Assembly (NCBI GenBank): GCA_017430235.1
Contig: JAFRNH010000030.1
Span: 1 to 64,000, forward strand
DNA: 64,000 bases
Direction: 5' to 3'
Source of the DNA: Paludibacteraceae bacterium
Lineage (GTDB): Bacteria; Bacteroidota; Bacteroidia; Bacteroidales; Paludibacteraceae
This document shows, piece after piece, positions 42,894 to 52,743 of this stretch. A program made the translations under genes and the position numbers. Under the pieces are notes generated by a model that was not told where the DNA came from, did not search any database, and saw only the letters and a list, made by a program, of their open reading frames with translations. Position 1 is the stretch's first letter. Each line of letters starts with the position of its first letter.

Positions 42894-44120
42894 ATGAAAG
42901 AATTAGTATTAGGTATTCAGAATTTTTTATTCAACATCGGTATTTTGAATGGAGATGGAAGCATTCATGATAAGATGATAGGGTTATGTGTGATTATAGT
43001 ATTAACCGTTTTATGTGATTTGATATGTCGGCAATTGGCCATGTTAGTTCTACATATTCACGCGAAGATCACAAAAAAAACGTCGGAAGAGACCGTCCAA
43101 CACAAACGTCTTCTGAAATCAATTGCCGCCATCATACCCGCTTTTGTGGTGAATCTATTTCTTCCTCTCGCTTTTGATGAAGGATCAGACTGGTATGTAT
43201 GGATCAACAAGCTATGCAATATCTACATTCTGGTAATGGTGATTTTGTTTATCTCATCCTTACTCAGCTACTTATACACGAAACAAACCTATTCGCAGAA
43301 AAACACGCCAAAAAGTAATTTACCCTACACCATATTATATCAGATTATTCGATACATCATCGCAATTATCGGAATCATCATTGGGGCAAGTATTTTGTTG
43401 GACAAATCGCCGAGAGCCTTTCTGACAGGATTGGGAGCCTCTGCCGCCGTTCTATCCTACATCTTCAAGGATACACTCATCAATCTGGTTTCCGGTATGC
43501 AATTATTAGGTAATAAGATGGTGCAACCTGGCGACTGGATCACCATTCCCAAGCACAACATCAACGGTATCGTGCGTAAAATCACCATCAACACCGTGAA
43601 GATCCAAAACTTTGACAACACCACGATGACCATTCCGCCTGCCACCTTGCTCAACGACTCTTTTCAAAATTGGAAAACTATCAAGAAAACAGGATCAAGA
43701 AGAGTAGCCCGCTCTCTTAACATCGATATGCACAGTGTTCATTTCTGCACATCCAACGAGATTGAAAAATATAAATCCATCCCATTGGTCAGACCATATC
43801 TTGAAAAATGGGAAGAATCACAAAAGAATGAGAATCAGGAAGTCCCATCCGAAATTGTCATCAACGGAGAAAATCCGACCAACCTAAAATTGTTCATGCT
43901 CTATTTGGAAGCTTACATCACAACCATTCCATCCTTCGACAAAAAGGAGTTATATATGGTACGCCAACTGCAACCAACAGAGAATGGATTACCCATCGAA
44001 ATTTATTTCTTTACCAAAGAGTGTGATTGGAAAAAATACGAGATGGTACAGTCGGATGCCTTCAACCACATCTTAGCAGCAGTCAACTTTTTCGATTTAT
44101 CTGTCCTTCAACGCATATAA
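42894..44120 (+). CDS. MscS-family mechanosensitive channel (YbdG-like)
   Basis: 408 residues. About five membrane helices (GLCVIIVLTVLCDLICRQLAML, IAAIIPAFVVNLFLPLAF, NIYILVMVILFISSLLSYLY, IIRYIIAIIGIIIGASILL) precede the pore helix GLGASAAVLSYIFKDTLINLVSGMQL. The MscS beta domain follows (VQPGDWITIPKHNINGIVRKITINTVKIQNFDNTTMTIPPATLLND), and a C-terminal alpha/beta part of the YbdG type. It should open on membrane tension to release solutes in osmotic downshock. It appears to be a single gene. Confidence 0.9.
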   Translation: MKELVLGIQNFLFNIGILNGDGSIHDKMIGLCVIIVLTVLCDLICRQLAMLVLHIHAKITKKTSEETVQHKRLLKSIAAIIPAFVVNLFLPLAFDEGSDWYVWINKLCNIYILVMVILFISSLLSYLYTKQTYSQKNTPKSNLPYTILYQIIRYIIAIIGIIIGASILLDKSPRAFLTGLGASAAVLSYIFKDTLINLVSGMQLLGNKMVQPGDWITIPKHNINGIVRKITINTVKIQNFDNTTMTIPPATLLNDSFQNWKTIKKTGSRRVARSLNIDMHSVHFCTSNEIEKYKSIPLVRPYLEKWEESQKNENQEVPSEIVINGENPTNLKLFMLYLEAYITTIPSFDKKELYMVRQLQPTENGLPIEIYFFTKECDWKKYEMVQSDAFNHILAAVNFFDLSVLQRI

Positions 44121-44137
44121 AATCAGTTGCTAATGAT

Positions 44138-44166
44138 TGTAATTTCATACGAAACACGTAAATTTG
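44138..44166 (+). promoter_or_regulatory. glnS promoter
   Basis: TTG (44138-44140) and TAAATTTG (44159-44166), 18 bases apart; 27 bases to the ATG at 44194. The box lies where an upstream in-frame TTG would start translation, which rules that start out. Confidence 0.6.
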
Positions 44167-44193
44167 CACCATAAATTTAAAAAGAGAGTTTCT

Positions 44194-45885
44194 ATGGCTG
44201 AAAATATTCAGGAAAATGAAGAGAAAAAAAATTTGAACTTCATTGAAGAGATTGTAGAAGAAGATTTAAGAGAAGGTCGTAACGGAGGTCGTATTCAAAC
44301 CCGTTTCCCTCCTGAACCTAATGGATACCTACATATCGGTCACGCCAAAGCCATCTGCATGGATTTTGGTATTGCTAAAAACTATAACGGAATCTGTAAT
44401 CTTCGTTTCGATGACACCAACCCTGTGAAGGAAGATGTCGAATATGTTGACTCCATCAAGGAGGACATTCAATGGCTTGGCTTCCAATGGGCAAATGTCT
44501 ACTATGCATCTGATTATTTCCAGCAACTATGGGACTTGGCTGTTCGTTTTATCAAAGAGGGCAAAGCATACGTTGATGAACAAACAGCTGAAGAGATCGC
44601 GAAACAAAAAGGTACGCCAACCACTCCTGGTATTGAGAGTCCATATAGAAATCGTTCTGTCGAAGAGAACCTTCGTCTCTTCATGGAGATGTCGGAAGGT
44701 AAAATCGAAGATGGTAAGATGGTGCTCCGTGCCAAAATTGACATGGCTAATCCAAACATGCATTTCCGTGATCCAATCATCTATCGTATCATCACTACGC
44801 ACCCTCACCACCGTACAGGTACCAAGTGGAAAGTCTATCCTATGTACGATTTCGCGCACGGACAGTCTGACTATTTCGAAGGTGTGACACACTCCCTTTG
44901 TACGCTTGAGTTTGAGGTGCACCGTCCACTCTATGATTGGTTCATCGACCAATTTGCAGACAGTGACTATCGACCTAAACAGCGGGAGTTCAACCGCCTC
45001 AACATCACCTATACCGTGATGAGTAAACGTAAGATGTTACAATTGGTTCAAGAAGGTTTGGTTCGCGGTTGGGACGACCCTCGTATGCCAACTATCTGCG
45101 GTTTACGTCGTCGTGGATATACACCATCTTCTATCAGAAACTTCATCAAACGTATTGGTTATACCAAATATGATGGTGTGATCGACGTCTCTCTGTTGGA
45201 AGCCACAATCCGAGAGGAGCTAAACATCACTGCTATGCGTGTGAACGCTGTGATAAACCCAATCAAACTCATCCTCACCAACTATCCAGAAGGAAAAGTT
45301 GAGATGATGGAAGCCATCAACAATCCAGAGGATGAAAGCATGGGCAGTCGTGAGATTCCTTTCTCTCGCGAATTATATATCGAGAGCGACGATTTCATGG
45401 AGGACGCTCCTAAGAAATATTTCCGTCTGACACCAGGCAACGAGGTTCGTTTGAAGAACGGTTACATCATCAAATGCACAGGCTGCAAGAAAGATGCAGA
45501 AGGTAAGGTGACAGAGGTTTATGCAGAATATGATCCAGAGACAAAGAGCGGTATGCCAGGCAGCGATAGAAAAGTGAAAGGAACCATTCATTGGGTCTCT
45601 GTACAACATGCCGTCCCTGCAGAGGTTCGTCTCTACGACAGACTCTTCAACGTGGAGAATCCAGGCGACGAGAAGGACAAAGACTTCCGCGAACTGCTCA
45701 ATCCAACATCTCTCACCATCGCCAATGCTATGGTGGAGCCTTGGTTGAAAAATGCAAAAACATTACAAAACTTCCAATTCCAACGTATCGGTTATTTCAA
45801 TGTAGATCCAGATTCTACACCAGACAAACTAGTCTTCAACCGTACAGTGGCTTTGAAAGATAGCTGGGCTAAAATAGCCAAATAA
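44194..45885 (+). CDS. glnS: Glutaminyl-tRNA synthetase
   Basis: 563 residues from ATG 44194 ([21 protein letters not shown]). The class I signatures are [15 protein letters not shown] (HIGH) and VMSKRKML (KMSKS-like); the GlnRS-specific blocks [38 protein letters not shown] and the C-terminal anticodon-binding beta barrels are present. It charges tRNA-Gln directly, so the genome need not depend on the GatCAB route for Gln. A strong bidirectional terminator follows the gene. Confidence 0.95.
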   Translation: MAENIQENEEKKNLNFIEEIVEEDLREGRNGGRIQTRFPPEPNGYLHIGHAKAICMDFGIAKNYNGICNLRFDDTNPVKEDVEYVDSIKEDIQWLGFQWANVYYASDYFQQLWDLAVRFIKEGKAYVDEQTAEEIAKQKGTPTTPGIESPYRNRSVEENLRLFMEMSEGKIEDGKMVLRAKIDMANPNMHFRDPIIYRIITTHPHHRTGTKWKVYPMYDFAHGQSDYFEGVTHSLCTLEFEVHRPLYDWFIDQFADSDYRPKQREFNRLNITYTVMSKRKMLQLVQEGLVRGWDDPRMPTICGLRRRGYTPSSIRNFIKRIGYTKYDGVIDVSLLEATIREELNITAMRVNAVINPIKLILTNYPEGKVEMMEAINNPEDESMGSREIPFSRELYIESDDFMEDAPKKYFRLTPGNEVRLKNGYIIKCTGCKKDAEGKVTEVYAEYDPETKSGMPGSDRKVKGTIHWVSVQHAVPAEVRLYDRLFNVENPGDEKDKDFRELLNPTSLTIANAMVEPWLKNAKTLQNFQFQRIGYFNVDPDSTPDKLVFNRTVALKDSWAKIAK

Positions 45886-45904
45886 GCTTGTAATTATAAA
45901 TAAC

Positions 45905-45990
45905 AAGGGCGTATCGAAACTGAACTGAACCCCGAAAGTTTTTTTGTCCAACTTTCGGGGTTCAGTTTAAACTCATTCTGATACGCCCTT
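45905..45990. terminator. Long two-stem bidirectional terminator
   Basis: Outer arms 45905-45915 and 45980-45990 (11 bp) enclose an inner perfect 16-bp stem (45925-45940 with 45950-45965); T-runs follow on both sides. It separates the convergent glnS and rhodanese genes. Confidence 0.85.
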
Positions 45991-46016
45991 AATTTTTTAT
46001 GGTGAATTTTAAAAAC

Positions 46017-46466
46017 TCATTTCGTAGAATTTTGTTCCGCAGGGACCCGACGTGTCGCACCCGTTGTCGCGTCCGTTGAATCAGGAGCAGCAGGGATCAA
46101 AATCTTATACTTCTTCTTCCCCCATTCAAGTATGCCCCCTTCCATGTTATAAGTCTCTTTGAATCCAAGCTCCATCATCTTATTCATGGCACTCAAACTG
46201 CGGCGACCAGAACGGCAATAGATCAACACTGCTTTTTTCTTTTTCAGTTTTACAATCTTATCTGGAAATGAGGCATCTCGCCAATCAATGTTAATGGCTC
46301 CCTCGATGTGTCCGGAAGCAAATTCCTGCGGTGTACGTACATCCACAATCTGCAACTGTTTATTCTTTTCCATCATTTTTTTTGCCTCATCCACATTCAC
46401 ATTTTTCTGTCCCATGCAAAGCAAAGGAAAAAACGAGAACATCAATAAAAATAAATTCCTCTTCAT
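46017..46466 (-). CDS. Exported rhodanese-domain protein
   Basis: 149 residues from the ATG at 46466 (MKRNLFLLMFSFFPLLCMGQ), which begins a clear signal peptide; the upstream extension is AT-rich and non-coding. The single rhodanese domain has the catalytic cysteine in LIYCRSGRRS, with VDVRTPQEFASGHIEGAINID before it. Periplasmic single-domain rhodaneses handle sulphane sulphur or act as redox partners. The last 20 residues (DATTGATRRVPAEQNSTK) fall outside the domain and are encoded by sequence resembling the dispersed repeat at 13426-13455. Confidence 0.85.
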   Translation of the reverse strand: MKRNLFLLMFSFFPLLCMGQKNVNVDEAKKMMEKNKQLQIVDVRTPQEFASGHIEGAINIDWRDASFPDKIVKLKKKKAVLIYCRSGRRSLSAMNKMMELGFKETYNMEGGILEWGKKKYKILIPAAPDSTDATTGATRRVPAEQNSTK

Positions 46467-46516
46467 ATATACTAATTTTATTAAAAAGGTGAATTTATAG
46501 AACTCACCTAAACGAA

Positions 46517-46541
46517 TTTGCACAAATTTAAAGTATCTTTG
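46517..46541 (+). promoter_or_regulatory. ychF promoter
   Basis: TATCTTTG (46534-46541) is an exact -7 box, 35 bases before the ATG; a TTTG at 46517-46520 is closer (13 bases) than ideal. Confidence 0.5.
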
Positions 46542-46576
46542 CAAAATAAAAAATAAAAATAATAATAGAAGAAGAT

Positions 46577-47677
46577 ATGGCATTACAATGTGGCATTGTT
46601 GGATTGCCCAACGTAGGTAAATCCACCCTTTTCAATTGCTTATCAAACGCAAAGGCTCAGGCAGCCAACTTTCCCTTTTGTACAATAGAACCTAACGTAG
46701 GTGTCATCACTGTTCCCGACGAACGTTTGAACAAACTGGCTGAGATCGATCACCCTCAACGTGTAATCCCCACCACTGTCGAGATTGTTGACATTGCAGG
46801 TTTGGTGAAGGGAGCCAGCAAGGGAGAAGGATTAGGAAATAAGTTCCTTGCCAATATACGTGAGACAGACGCCATTCTGCATGTTCTACGTTGCTTTGAT
46901 GATGATAACGTGACACATGTGGACGGTTCTGTAGACCCTGTACGCGATAAAGAGATCATCGACATGGAACTTCAAATGAAGGATCTCGAAACCGTTGAGA
47001 GTCGTATTCAAAAAACCGAGAAACAAGCGAAGGCTGGAGGCGATAAATCCGCTAAAGCCTTGTTGGATATTTTAGTTAGATACAAAGAGGCATTGTTGAA
47101 TGGCAAATCAGCCCGCACAGTGGAATTGACAAAAGAGGAGAAGCCTTTAGCAAAAGATCTCTTCCTATTGACCACCAAACCTGTTCTTTACGTATGCAAC
47201 GTAGATGAAGGAAGTGCAGTCAATGGTAACAAATATACTCAAGCCGTGGCAGAAGCCATCAAAGAAGAGAACGCAGAAATGCTCATTGTAGCAGCTGCTA
47301 CCGAGGCTGATATCGCAGAATTAGAGACATACGAAGAGCGTCAGATGTTCTTGGAAGAGGTGGGATTGAAAGAGTCGGGTGTTGCTCGTCTAATCAAAGC
47401 AGCTTATAAATTGCTCGACTTGCAAACATTCTTCACTTCTGGATCGGACGAGACTCGCGCATGGACCTTCCGCCGTGGTATGAAGGCTCCTCAATGTGCT
47501 GGTATCATTCACACTGATTTTGAGAAAGGATTCATTCGTGCTGAAGTAATCAAATATGAGGATTATGTCTCCTTAGGTTCTGAAGCAGCTTGTCGTGAGG
47601 CAGGTAAAATCGCTATCGAAGGAAAAGATTACATCGGTCAGGATGGCGACATCATGCACTTCAGATTCAATGTGTAA
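46577..47677 (+). CDS. ychF: YchF/OLA1-type P-loop ATPase
   Basis: 366 residues. OBG-family G1 motif [12 protein letters not shown], switch region [13 protein letters not shown]3 [20 protein letters not shown], a coiled-coil insert (about 130-165) and the C-terminal TGS domain ([40 protein letters not shown]). The G4 position reads NVDE instead of NKxD, explaining the ATP preference of this family. It binds ribosomes and is implicated in redox and stress responses. The start codon follows the -7 box at 46534-46541. Confidence 0.95.
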   Translation: MALQCGIVGLPNVGKSTLFNCLSNAKAQAANFPFCTIEPNVGVITVPDERLNKLAEIDHPQRVIPTTVEIVDIAGLVKGASKGEGLGNKFLANIRETDAILHVLRCFDDDNVTHVDGSVDPVRDKEIIDMELQMKDLETVESRIQKTEKQAKAGGDKSAKALLDILVRYKEALLNGKSARTVELTKEEKPLAKDLFLLTTKPVLYVCNVDEGSAVNGNKYTQAVAEAIKEENAEMLIVAAATEADIAELETYEERQMFLEEVGLKESGVARLIKAAYKLLDLQTFFTSGSDETRAWTFRRGMKAPQCAGIIHTDFEKGFIRAEVIKYEDYVSLGSEAACREAGKIAIEGKDYIGQDGDIMHFRFNV

Positions 47678-47696
47678 TAAATTTACGCTACAACAT

Positions 47697-47727
47697 AAAA
47701 AAGGTCAGCTAAACACTGACCTTTTTT
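47697..47727. terminator. Bidirectional terminator after ychF
   Basis: AAAAAAGGTCAG (47697-47708) pairs with CTGACCTTTTTT (47716-47727) around seven bases; good A/T runs on both strands serve ychF and argC. Confidence 0.9.
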
Positions 47728-47806
47728 CGTATATATGAATTCTGAAAAAAATTCTAAAATTCTCTTCGCTGGATTCTTGAATTCGTTTCAATTTTCCTTT
47801 TTGTAC

Positions 47807-47858
47807 AGACGCAATGCATTGCGTCTCTACGATGACCGACAGACAATCAATAGAATGA
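47807..47858. repeat. Second copy of the GACGCAATGCATTGCGTC repeat
   Basis: A perfect 20-base palindrome (47807-47826) with the accessory GACCGACAGACAATCAATAG segment behind it (47834-47853), as at 13462-13557. It abuts the argC stop codon. Confidence 0.75.
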
Positions 47859-47859
47859 T

Positions 47860-48822
47860 TTAGAATCCGCTTGGCTTCAATTTCAAACCTGTCATTTCAT
47901 CCAAACCGAACATCAAATTCATGTTTTGAACGGCCTGACCGGAAGCACCTTTCAACAAGTTGTCAATCATAGAGATGATGAGCACCTTGTTGCCATGTTT
48001 CTCTACATGAACAATACCCTTATTAGTATTCACCACCTGTTTCAAATCAGGATTGGCATCCATCACATGAGTGAAGGCTGCATCCTTGTAAAAATCTTTG
48101 TAGATCTTCTGAATCTCTTCCAACTCCAAATCGCACTCCGTATATTGAGATACAAAGATACCTCTAGGGAAATCACCACGAACAGGAAGGAAGTTGATAG
48201 CGTGATCAAAACCAGGCTGAAGTTGACGCATGGTTTGAGTGATCTCTAACAAATGTTGATGCGTAAATGCCTTATAGATTGAGATGTTATTGTTTCTCCA
48301 GCTAAAGTGAGAAGTAGCACCTGGCTTTACACCCGCACCCGTCGAACCTGTAATACCATTGGTATGAACCTCCCCCTTGATTAATCCTTTAGCAGCCAAT
48401 GGGAGAAGACCAATTTGAATTGCCGTAGCAAAGCAACCTGGGTTGGCTACTTTCGTCGCCTTCTTAATACGCTCTCTGTTGATCTCTGGCAAACCATATA
48501 CGAAACCATTGCTCTCATCACGATAATCCTGTGAAAGATCGATGATCTTAACACGGGATGGAATCTCGTGTGATTCAATGAATTTTTTACTATCCCCGTG
48601 ACCCGAACAAATGAACAAGGCATCAATCTGATCTAATGGAAGTGCATCCGTAAACGTCATTTCAGTCTCTCCAAAGAGTCCCTCATGCACATCATATAAT
48701 TTGTTACCCGCATTACTGCTACTATTCACGAAAGTGATCTCCACCTGTGGATGGTTAATGAGAATACGAAGTGTCTCACCTGCCGTATATCCAGCACCAC
48801 CAATGATTCCAACTTTTATCAT
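47860..48822 (-). CDS. argC: N-acetyl-gamma-glutamyl-phosphate reductase
   Basis: 320 residues. NAD(P)-binding start IKVGIIGGAGYTAGETLRIL, catalytic cysteine in ANPGCFATAIQ, and the ArgC blocks GSTGAGVKPGATSHFSWR and PVRGDFPRGIFVSQY. It reduces N-acetyl-glutamyl phosphate in arginine synthesis; Bacteroidota may use N-succinylated intermediates, which cannot be judged from this gene. No other arginine genes adjoin it. Confidence 0.93.
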   Translation of the reverse strand: MIKVGIIGGAGYTAGETLRILINHPQVEITFVNSSSNAGNKLYDVHEGLFGETEMTFTDALPLDQIDALFICSGHGDSKKFIESHEIPSRVKIIDLSQDYRDESNGFVYGLPEINRERIKKATKVANPGCFATAIQIGLLPLAAKGLIKGEVHTNGITGSTGAGVKPGATSHFSWRNNNISIYKAFTHQHLLEITQTMRQLQPGFDHAINFLPVRGDFPRGIFVSQYTECDLELEEIQKIYKDFYKDAAFTHVMDANPDLKQVVNTNKGIVHVEKHGNKVLIISMIDNLLKGASGQAVQNMNLMFGLDEMTGLKLKPSGF

Positions 48823-48854
48823 ATTATTTAAAAATCTAATTGCTAATTCCTTTA

Positions 48855-49280
48855 TTAAAACGTAAGAACGATTTGGTTCTTCTTAACTAAGTCATACAAA
48901 TCCTGTATACATGATACCTTACAGATCTTTGTTCCATCCATCTGACGAGACTTGAAACAAGTTTGGCAACCCATGATGACGCCACCCAACTCTATAAACT
49001 CATCCACTTTTTGTTTGATATCTGCATTTTCATTCATCAGCTTCTCCAATTCAACCCCTTTTCCCAATAAGAAAATTTGAACTTGATTATCCCATTCTTG
49101 CGAATAGGCAGCCAATCGCATAGCATTATATACCGTCTCCACATCATTGGAATATAAAACAATGCCTATACTCTTAGGTTCTTCTGGATTGTTGTACTTA
49201 ACATTATCTCTCAATGCTTGTGCCGATAGGGAACAAATACTTGCAATGACAAATAAAAAAGCTAATAAATATTTTTTCAT
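48855..49280 (-). CDS. Exported DsrE-family protein
   Basis: 141 residues. A signal peptide (MKKYLLAFLFVIASICSLSA) precedes a DsrE/DsrF-like domain (SIGIVLYSNDVETVYNAMRLAAYSQEWDNQVQIFLLGKGVELE) with a conserved cysteine pair in GGVIMGCQTCFKSRQM. DsrE proteins bind or relay sulphur; a periplasmic version may take part in sulphane-sulphur handling, as may the rhodanese encoded 2.4 kb away. A -7 box TAACTTTG (minus strand, 49345-49352) is upstream. Confidence 0.8.
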   Translation of the reverse strand: MKKYLLAFLFVIASICSLSAQALRDNVKYNNPEEPKSIGIVLYSNDVETVYNAMRLAAYSQEWDNQVQIFLLGKGVELEKLMNENADIKQKVDEFIELGGVIMGCQTCFKSRQMDGTKICKVSCIQDLYDLVKKNQIVLTF

Positions 49281-49344
49281 TTTTCTTTTTGTTTATGGTA
49301 GGTAAAACACTTTATTTCGTGGATTTACCAAAATCGAACGACTG

Positions 49345-49352
49345 CAAAGTTA
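49345..49352 (-). promoter_or_regulatory. -7 box for the DsrE-family gene
   Basis: Plus-strand CAAAGTTA reads TAACTTTG on the minus strand, an exact TAnnTTTG 65 bases from the start codon. Confidence 0.45.
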
Positions 49353-49406
49353 CACGTTTTTTCACATCTAATCCAATAGAAAGGTGAAAAGATGAGAGAT
49401 GGACTC

Positions 49407-50282
49407 CTACATAGATTTCAACCGATATTCATTCGGAGAAAATCCTGTATGTTGTTTGAAATAGCGGCAAAAGAAGGTGGCTGTTGGGAAGTTAAGTTCC
49501 GCCACAATCTCTTTCAATGTCATATTGGTGTTTTTCAAAAGTACCATTGCTTCCTGAATCAAGAACTTTTGAATGGCCTCACTCGGTGTTTTGTTGGATG
49601 CGGCTTTGACGCAAACCGAAAGATACTTAGGAGTTAGTCCCATCTGAGCCGCATAATAATTCACAGAGTGTTCCTTTTTGAAATTGTGAATGACCAATTT
49701 CATGAACTCTGCATAAATCTCTTGATTGCGATCCAAGAAAAGTGTTTTCGTATCAATATTCACCACCGATTGGAAACTACATATCTCATGAAGGAAGGAG
49801 AGTATTTGGTGACAGATAATTTCATTTCTGAAACGGATGGTATCATCCAAACAATATTTCGCCATCTTATCGACATACTCACTAATGAGAACTGCCTCGG
49901 AAGGGGTGACAGAATGAATCGCCTCTTGAGATATGGAGGCAAGGCGTTTCCATATAGAGGCACACTGGGTAGTCAACGAGGTCATATACTTTTGCGACAC
50001 GACCATGAAGGAACCTTCAAACTGGTTGATTTCAAAAAACTCCATCACACAATCTGAGGCGGTGAGCAAAAACTCTCCTGCCTTAATGCTATACATTTTT
50101 GTATCGATGGAAAAACGGGAAGAACCAGCCGTACAATAGACAAAAACGAAGTACTTGATACGTACCGGATATTTCGGTTTGGGGATGTACGCCATGTTAT
50201 TGGTACGAACTACCAAAATATCATTATCCAAGATAGGAAGGGATGGAATTTTTTTAAAGTCGTCTAAACTAATGATGTTCAT
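49407..50282 (-). CDS. AraC-family transcriptional regulator
   Basis: 291 residues from the ATG at 50282 (MNIISLDDFKKIPSLPILDNDILVV); the longer ORF start lies in AT-rich leader. An N-terminal cupin-like sensor (YFVFVYCTAGSSRFSIDTKMYSIKAGEFLLTASDCVMEFF) is followed by the C-terminal two-HTH AraC domain (HSVNYYAAQMGLTPKYLSVCVKAASNKTPSEAIQ, LKEIVAELNFPTATFFCRYFKQHTGFSPNEYR). The ligand and targets are unknown. It diverges from the acyl carrier protein gene 170 bases away and may regulate it. Confidence 0.9.
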   Translation of the reverse strand: MNIISLDDFKKIPSLPILDNDILVVRTNNMAYIPKPKYPVRIKYFVFVYCTAGSSRFSIDTKMYSIKAGEFLLTASDCVMEFFEINQFEGSFMVVSQKYMTSLTTQCASIWKRLASISQEAIHSVTPSEAVLISEYVDKMAKYCLDDTIRFRNEIICHQILSFLHEICSFQSVVNIDTKTLFLDRNQEIYAEFMKLVIHNFKKEHSVNYYAAQMGLTPKYLSVCVKAASNKTPSEAIQKFLIQEAMVLLKNTNMTLKEIVAELNFPTATFFCRYFKQHTGFSPNEYRLKSM

Positions 50283-50452
50283 AATTTCCTTTTTAAAGTT
50301 CGATATATCTAATTTTGTGCACAAAAATAGCCTATTTTTCCAAATTTGCACCTATTTTTTGGAAATTTGTGACATAATAAATGTGCAAATTGTTTTGTCA
50401 ATACGGAAATAAGCACGAAATTTGCATTGTTAATTTTAATTAAAAAGTGGTT

Positions 50453-50692
50453 ATGGATAAAAATGAATTGATTGAGAAAGTAAATACAGTACTTGCCGAT
50501 GAATTTGAAGTAGAAATATCTGATATTGCAGCAGATAAGAATATCAAGACAACTTTAAATTTGGATAGTCTAAGTTTGGTTGATTTGGTTGCTTTGATTG
50601 AGGAAGAGTTCAGTGTCAAAATTAAAGGTACTGAGATGACATCAATCCAAACATTCGGTGATTTGTATAACTATCTCGCAGAAAGAGCATAA
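50453..50692 (+). CDS. Acyl carrier protein (stand-alone)
   Basis: 79 residues from the ATG at 50453. Four-helix ACP with the phosphopantetheine site S39 in LNLDSLSLVDLVALIEEEF, and acidic overall. It is not next to fab genes and its site reads DSLSL, so it is probably a second, specialised ACP rather than the fatty-acid housekeeping AcpP. An AraC regulator diverges from it and an exact 15-bp terminator follows, so it is transcribed alone. Confidence 0.85.
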   Translation: MDKNELIEKVNTVLADEFEVEISDIAADKNIKTTLNLDSLSLVDLVALIEEEFSVKIKGTEMTSIQTFGDLYNYLAERA

Positions 50693-50711
50693 TAAAGAAT
50701 GTTCGAAATAA

Positions 50712-50750
50712 ATAGGAAGGGCGGAATGCTAAGCGTTCCGCCCTTCCTAT
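50712..50750. terminator. Perfect 15-bp terminator after the acyl carrier gene
   Basis: ATAGGAAGGGCGGAA (50712-50726) pairs exactly with 50736-50750; TTTTTCT follows. Confidence 0.92.
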
Positions 50751-50782
50751 TTTTCTATTGTTTTTGGGGAAAATTTAAAGAA

Positions 50783-51349
50783 TCACTCTTTAAAATTCCA
50801 CGTGGGAGCCAATATCTCCTTAACGTATTCTCTCAACTTCTTTTTCTTCTTCATAGAGATGAAATTGTTTATCATCTTCTTTAATTCTTTATCGCTTGAT
50901 AGTAACTTCTCATTCTTTTTGTATAAATCGATTTGTGCATCAATGCCCGCAATGGCAGCATCAATTGCTATCTCATCTTTATCTTTATCCAAATGTTGAA
51001 GCGCATATTTCGACCATCCACCTATATATGAAATGATCATCTCATTATCACCTTTGCCGATATACATAAGTTCTTTCTCGAGTGTAATAGTGACATGAGA
51101 ACATCCTGCTGACCATGAGAACAGAAATTTTTTTGCCTCTATACGTTTCATCTCATCTGTCCCTATAGGTGTATTTTGCAACCAATCATGACATTTTATA
51201 ATATCATCGTTGTATTTCACATATCGTCCCTCTGGATCCCCTGGTTGTATACCCTCAAACGAATAGGCTGGCACGTTCCATTCTTGTGCTTTGGCCATAA
51301 AACAAACCGACCATAGCAATGCCATAAATAATAAACATTTCTTACTCAT
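50783..51349 (-). CDS. Secreted protein of unknown function, intact paralogue
   Basis: 188 residues from the ATG at 51349 (MSKKCLLFMALLWSVCFMAKAQEWNVP), a clear signal peptide ending at AKAQ. The mature part (YSFEGIQPGDPEGRYVKYNDDIIKCHDWLQNTPIGTDEMKRIEAKKFLFSW, then SAGCSHVTITLEKEL, then ISYIGGWSKYALQHL) and a lysine-rich C-terminal helix match no family I recognise. It has a tandem, decayed copy directly upstream, about 85 percent identical over the shared N-terminal 85 residues. Likely periplasmic. Confidence 0.7.
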   Translation of the reverse strand: MSKKCLLFMALLWSVCFMAKAQEWNVPAYSFEGIQPGDPEGRYVKYNDDIIKCHDWLQNTPIGTDEMKRIEAKKFLFSWSAGCSHVTITLEKELMYIGKGDNEMIISYIGGWSKYALQHLDKDKDEIAIDAAIAGIDAQIDLYKKNEKLLSSDKELKKMINNFISMKKKKKLREYVKEILAPTWNFKE

Positions 51350-51374
51350 AATTCTGTCGTTTTTGAACTCACCA

Positions 51375-51795
51375 TTATTCATTCGTTACTTTTTCCATTT
51401 TATCTTTACTACCATCTATAGCCGACTTAACATAATCTCTCAACTTGTTTTTCTTCTTCATAGAGATAAAATTGTTAATCTTTTTCTTTAGTTCCTTGTT
51501 ACTTGAAAATGTCTTTTCATGAATGAATAACTATCGTGACTTGAGTACATCCAAATGACCATTTCAACAAAAAACGCTTAGCCTCTATACGTTTCATCTC
51601 ATCTGTCCCAATTGGTGTGTTTTGCAACCAATCATGGCATTTTATAATATCATCGTTAAACTTTGCATATCTTCCTTCTGGATCCCCTGGTTGCACCCCT
51701 TCAAACGAATAGGCTGGCACGTTCCATTCCTGAGCTTTGGCCATAAAACATACTGACCATAACAAAGCCATAAATAATAAACATTTCTTACTCAT
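51375..51795 (-). pseudogene. Decayed tandem copy of the preceding gene
   Basis: The frame encodes the same signal peptide and first 85 residues as the 50783-51349 gene, then stops after CTQVTIVIHS. A shifted frame from about 51515 resumes with EKTFSSNKELKKKINNFISMKKKNKLRDY and ends at TAA 51375-51377, matching the paralogue's C-terminus. An internal deletion of roughly 60 codons plus a frameshift has joined the two halves. A 92-residue truncated product could still be made. Confidence 0.8.
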
Positions 51796-51837
51796 AAATC
51801 TGTCGTTTTTAGTTATACATGTTGTTGTCTCTATTCA

Positions 51838-52632
51838 TCACACGGCAACTTGTCCCGCAATATGTGGATGTGGATCATAGCCCTCCAATGTGAAATCTTC
51901 GTATTCAAATGAGAATATATCTTTTTTCTCCGGATTAATCTTCATAATTGGCAACTTCCGCGGATCACGCGTTAATTGCAATTTCACCTGATCCAAGTGA
52001 TTCCTATAAATATGAGCATCCCCCAAGGTGTGAACAAAATCTCCTGCCTTCAAACCAGTAGCCTGCGCCACCATCATCAACAACAAAGCATACGACGCAA
52101 TGTTGAAAGGCACTCCCAAAAAGATGTCGGCACTTCTCTGATACAATTGCAGACTCAACCTTCCGTTCGCTACATAGAATTGAAACAATGTGTGACATGG
52201 AGGCAATGCCATTTTCTCTACCTCTGCAACATTCCATGCAGAAACAATCAATCGACGAGAGTCGGGATTGCTCTTGATCATGTTCACAACATTCGCAATC
52301 TGATCTATTGTCCCTCCCTTATAATCTGGCCACGAACGCCATTGGTGTCCATACACAGGACCTAACTCGCCATTCTCATCCGCCCACTCATTCCAAATGC
52401 GCACACCATGATCTTGCAAATACTTCACATTCGTGTCTCCTTGCAAAAACCATAACAACTCATATATAATAGATTTCAAATGCAACTTCTTTGTTGTCAA
52501 CAATGGAAAGCCTTCCTCCAAATTAAAACGCATCTGGTGACCAAACACACTAATTGTTCCCGTACCTGTTCGATCCTCTTTGGCTGAACCTTCCGTCAGA
52601 ACTCTATTCAATAAATCCAAATATTGTTTCAT
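51838..52632 (-). CDS. thyA: Thymidylate synthase
   Basis: 264 residues, exactly the E. coli ThyA length. Landmarks: [36 protein letters not shown], the catalytic cysteine in [13 protein letters not shown], the dUMP-binding [21 protein letters not shown] and the C-terminal HIAGQVAV. It methylates dUMP using methylene-tetrahydrofolate. A dihydrofolate reductase gene, often its partner, is not next to it. A candidate -7 box (plus-strand CAAATATA, 52694-52701) is upstream. Confidence 0.96.
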   Translation of the reverse strand: MKQYLDLLNRVLTEGSAKEDRTGTGTISVFGHQMRFNLEEGFPLLTTKKLHLKSIIYELLWFLQGDTNVKYLQDHGVRIWNEWADENGELGPVYGHQWRSWPDYKGGTIDQIANVVNMIKSNPDSRRLIVSAWNVAEVEKMALPPCHTLFQFYVANGRLSLQLYQRSADIFLGVPFNIASYALLLMMVAQATGLKAGDFVHTLGDAHIYRNHLDQVKLQLTRDPRKLPIMKINPEKKDIFSFEYEDFTLEGYDPHPHIAGQVAV

Positions 52633-52743
52633 CTATTCTCTTCTAAATTTCTTCTTGTATTTTCCCCGATGAATCTGTGTTCACCTTACTTGCAAATATA
52701 CAAACGGACATTCATATATTTATCAATTTCACATTTTTTTTAT

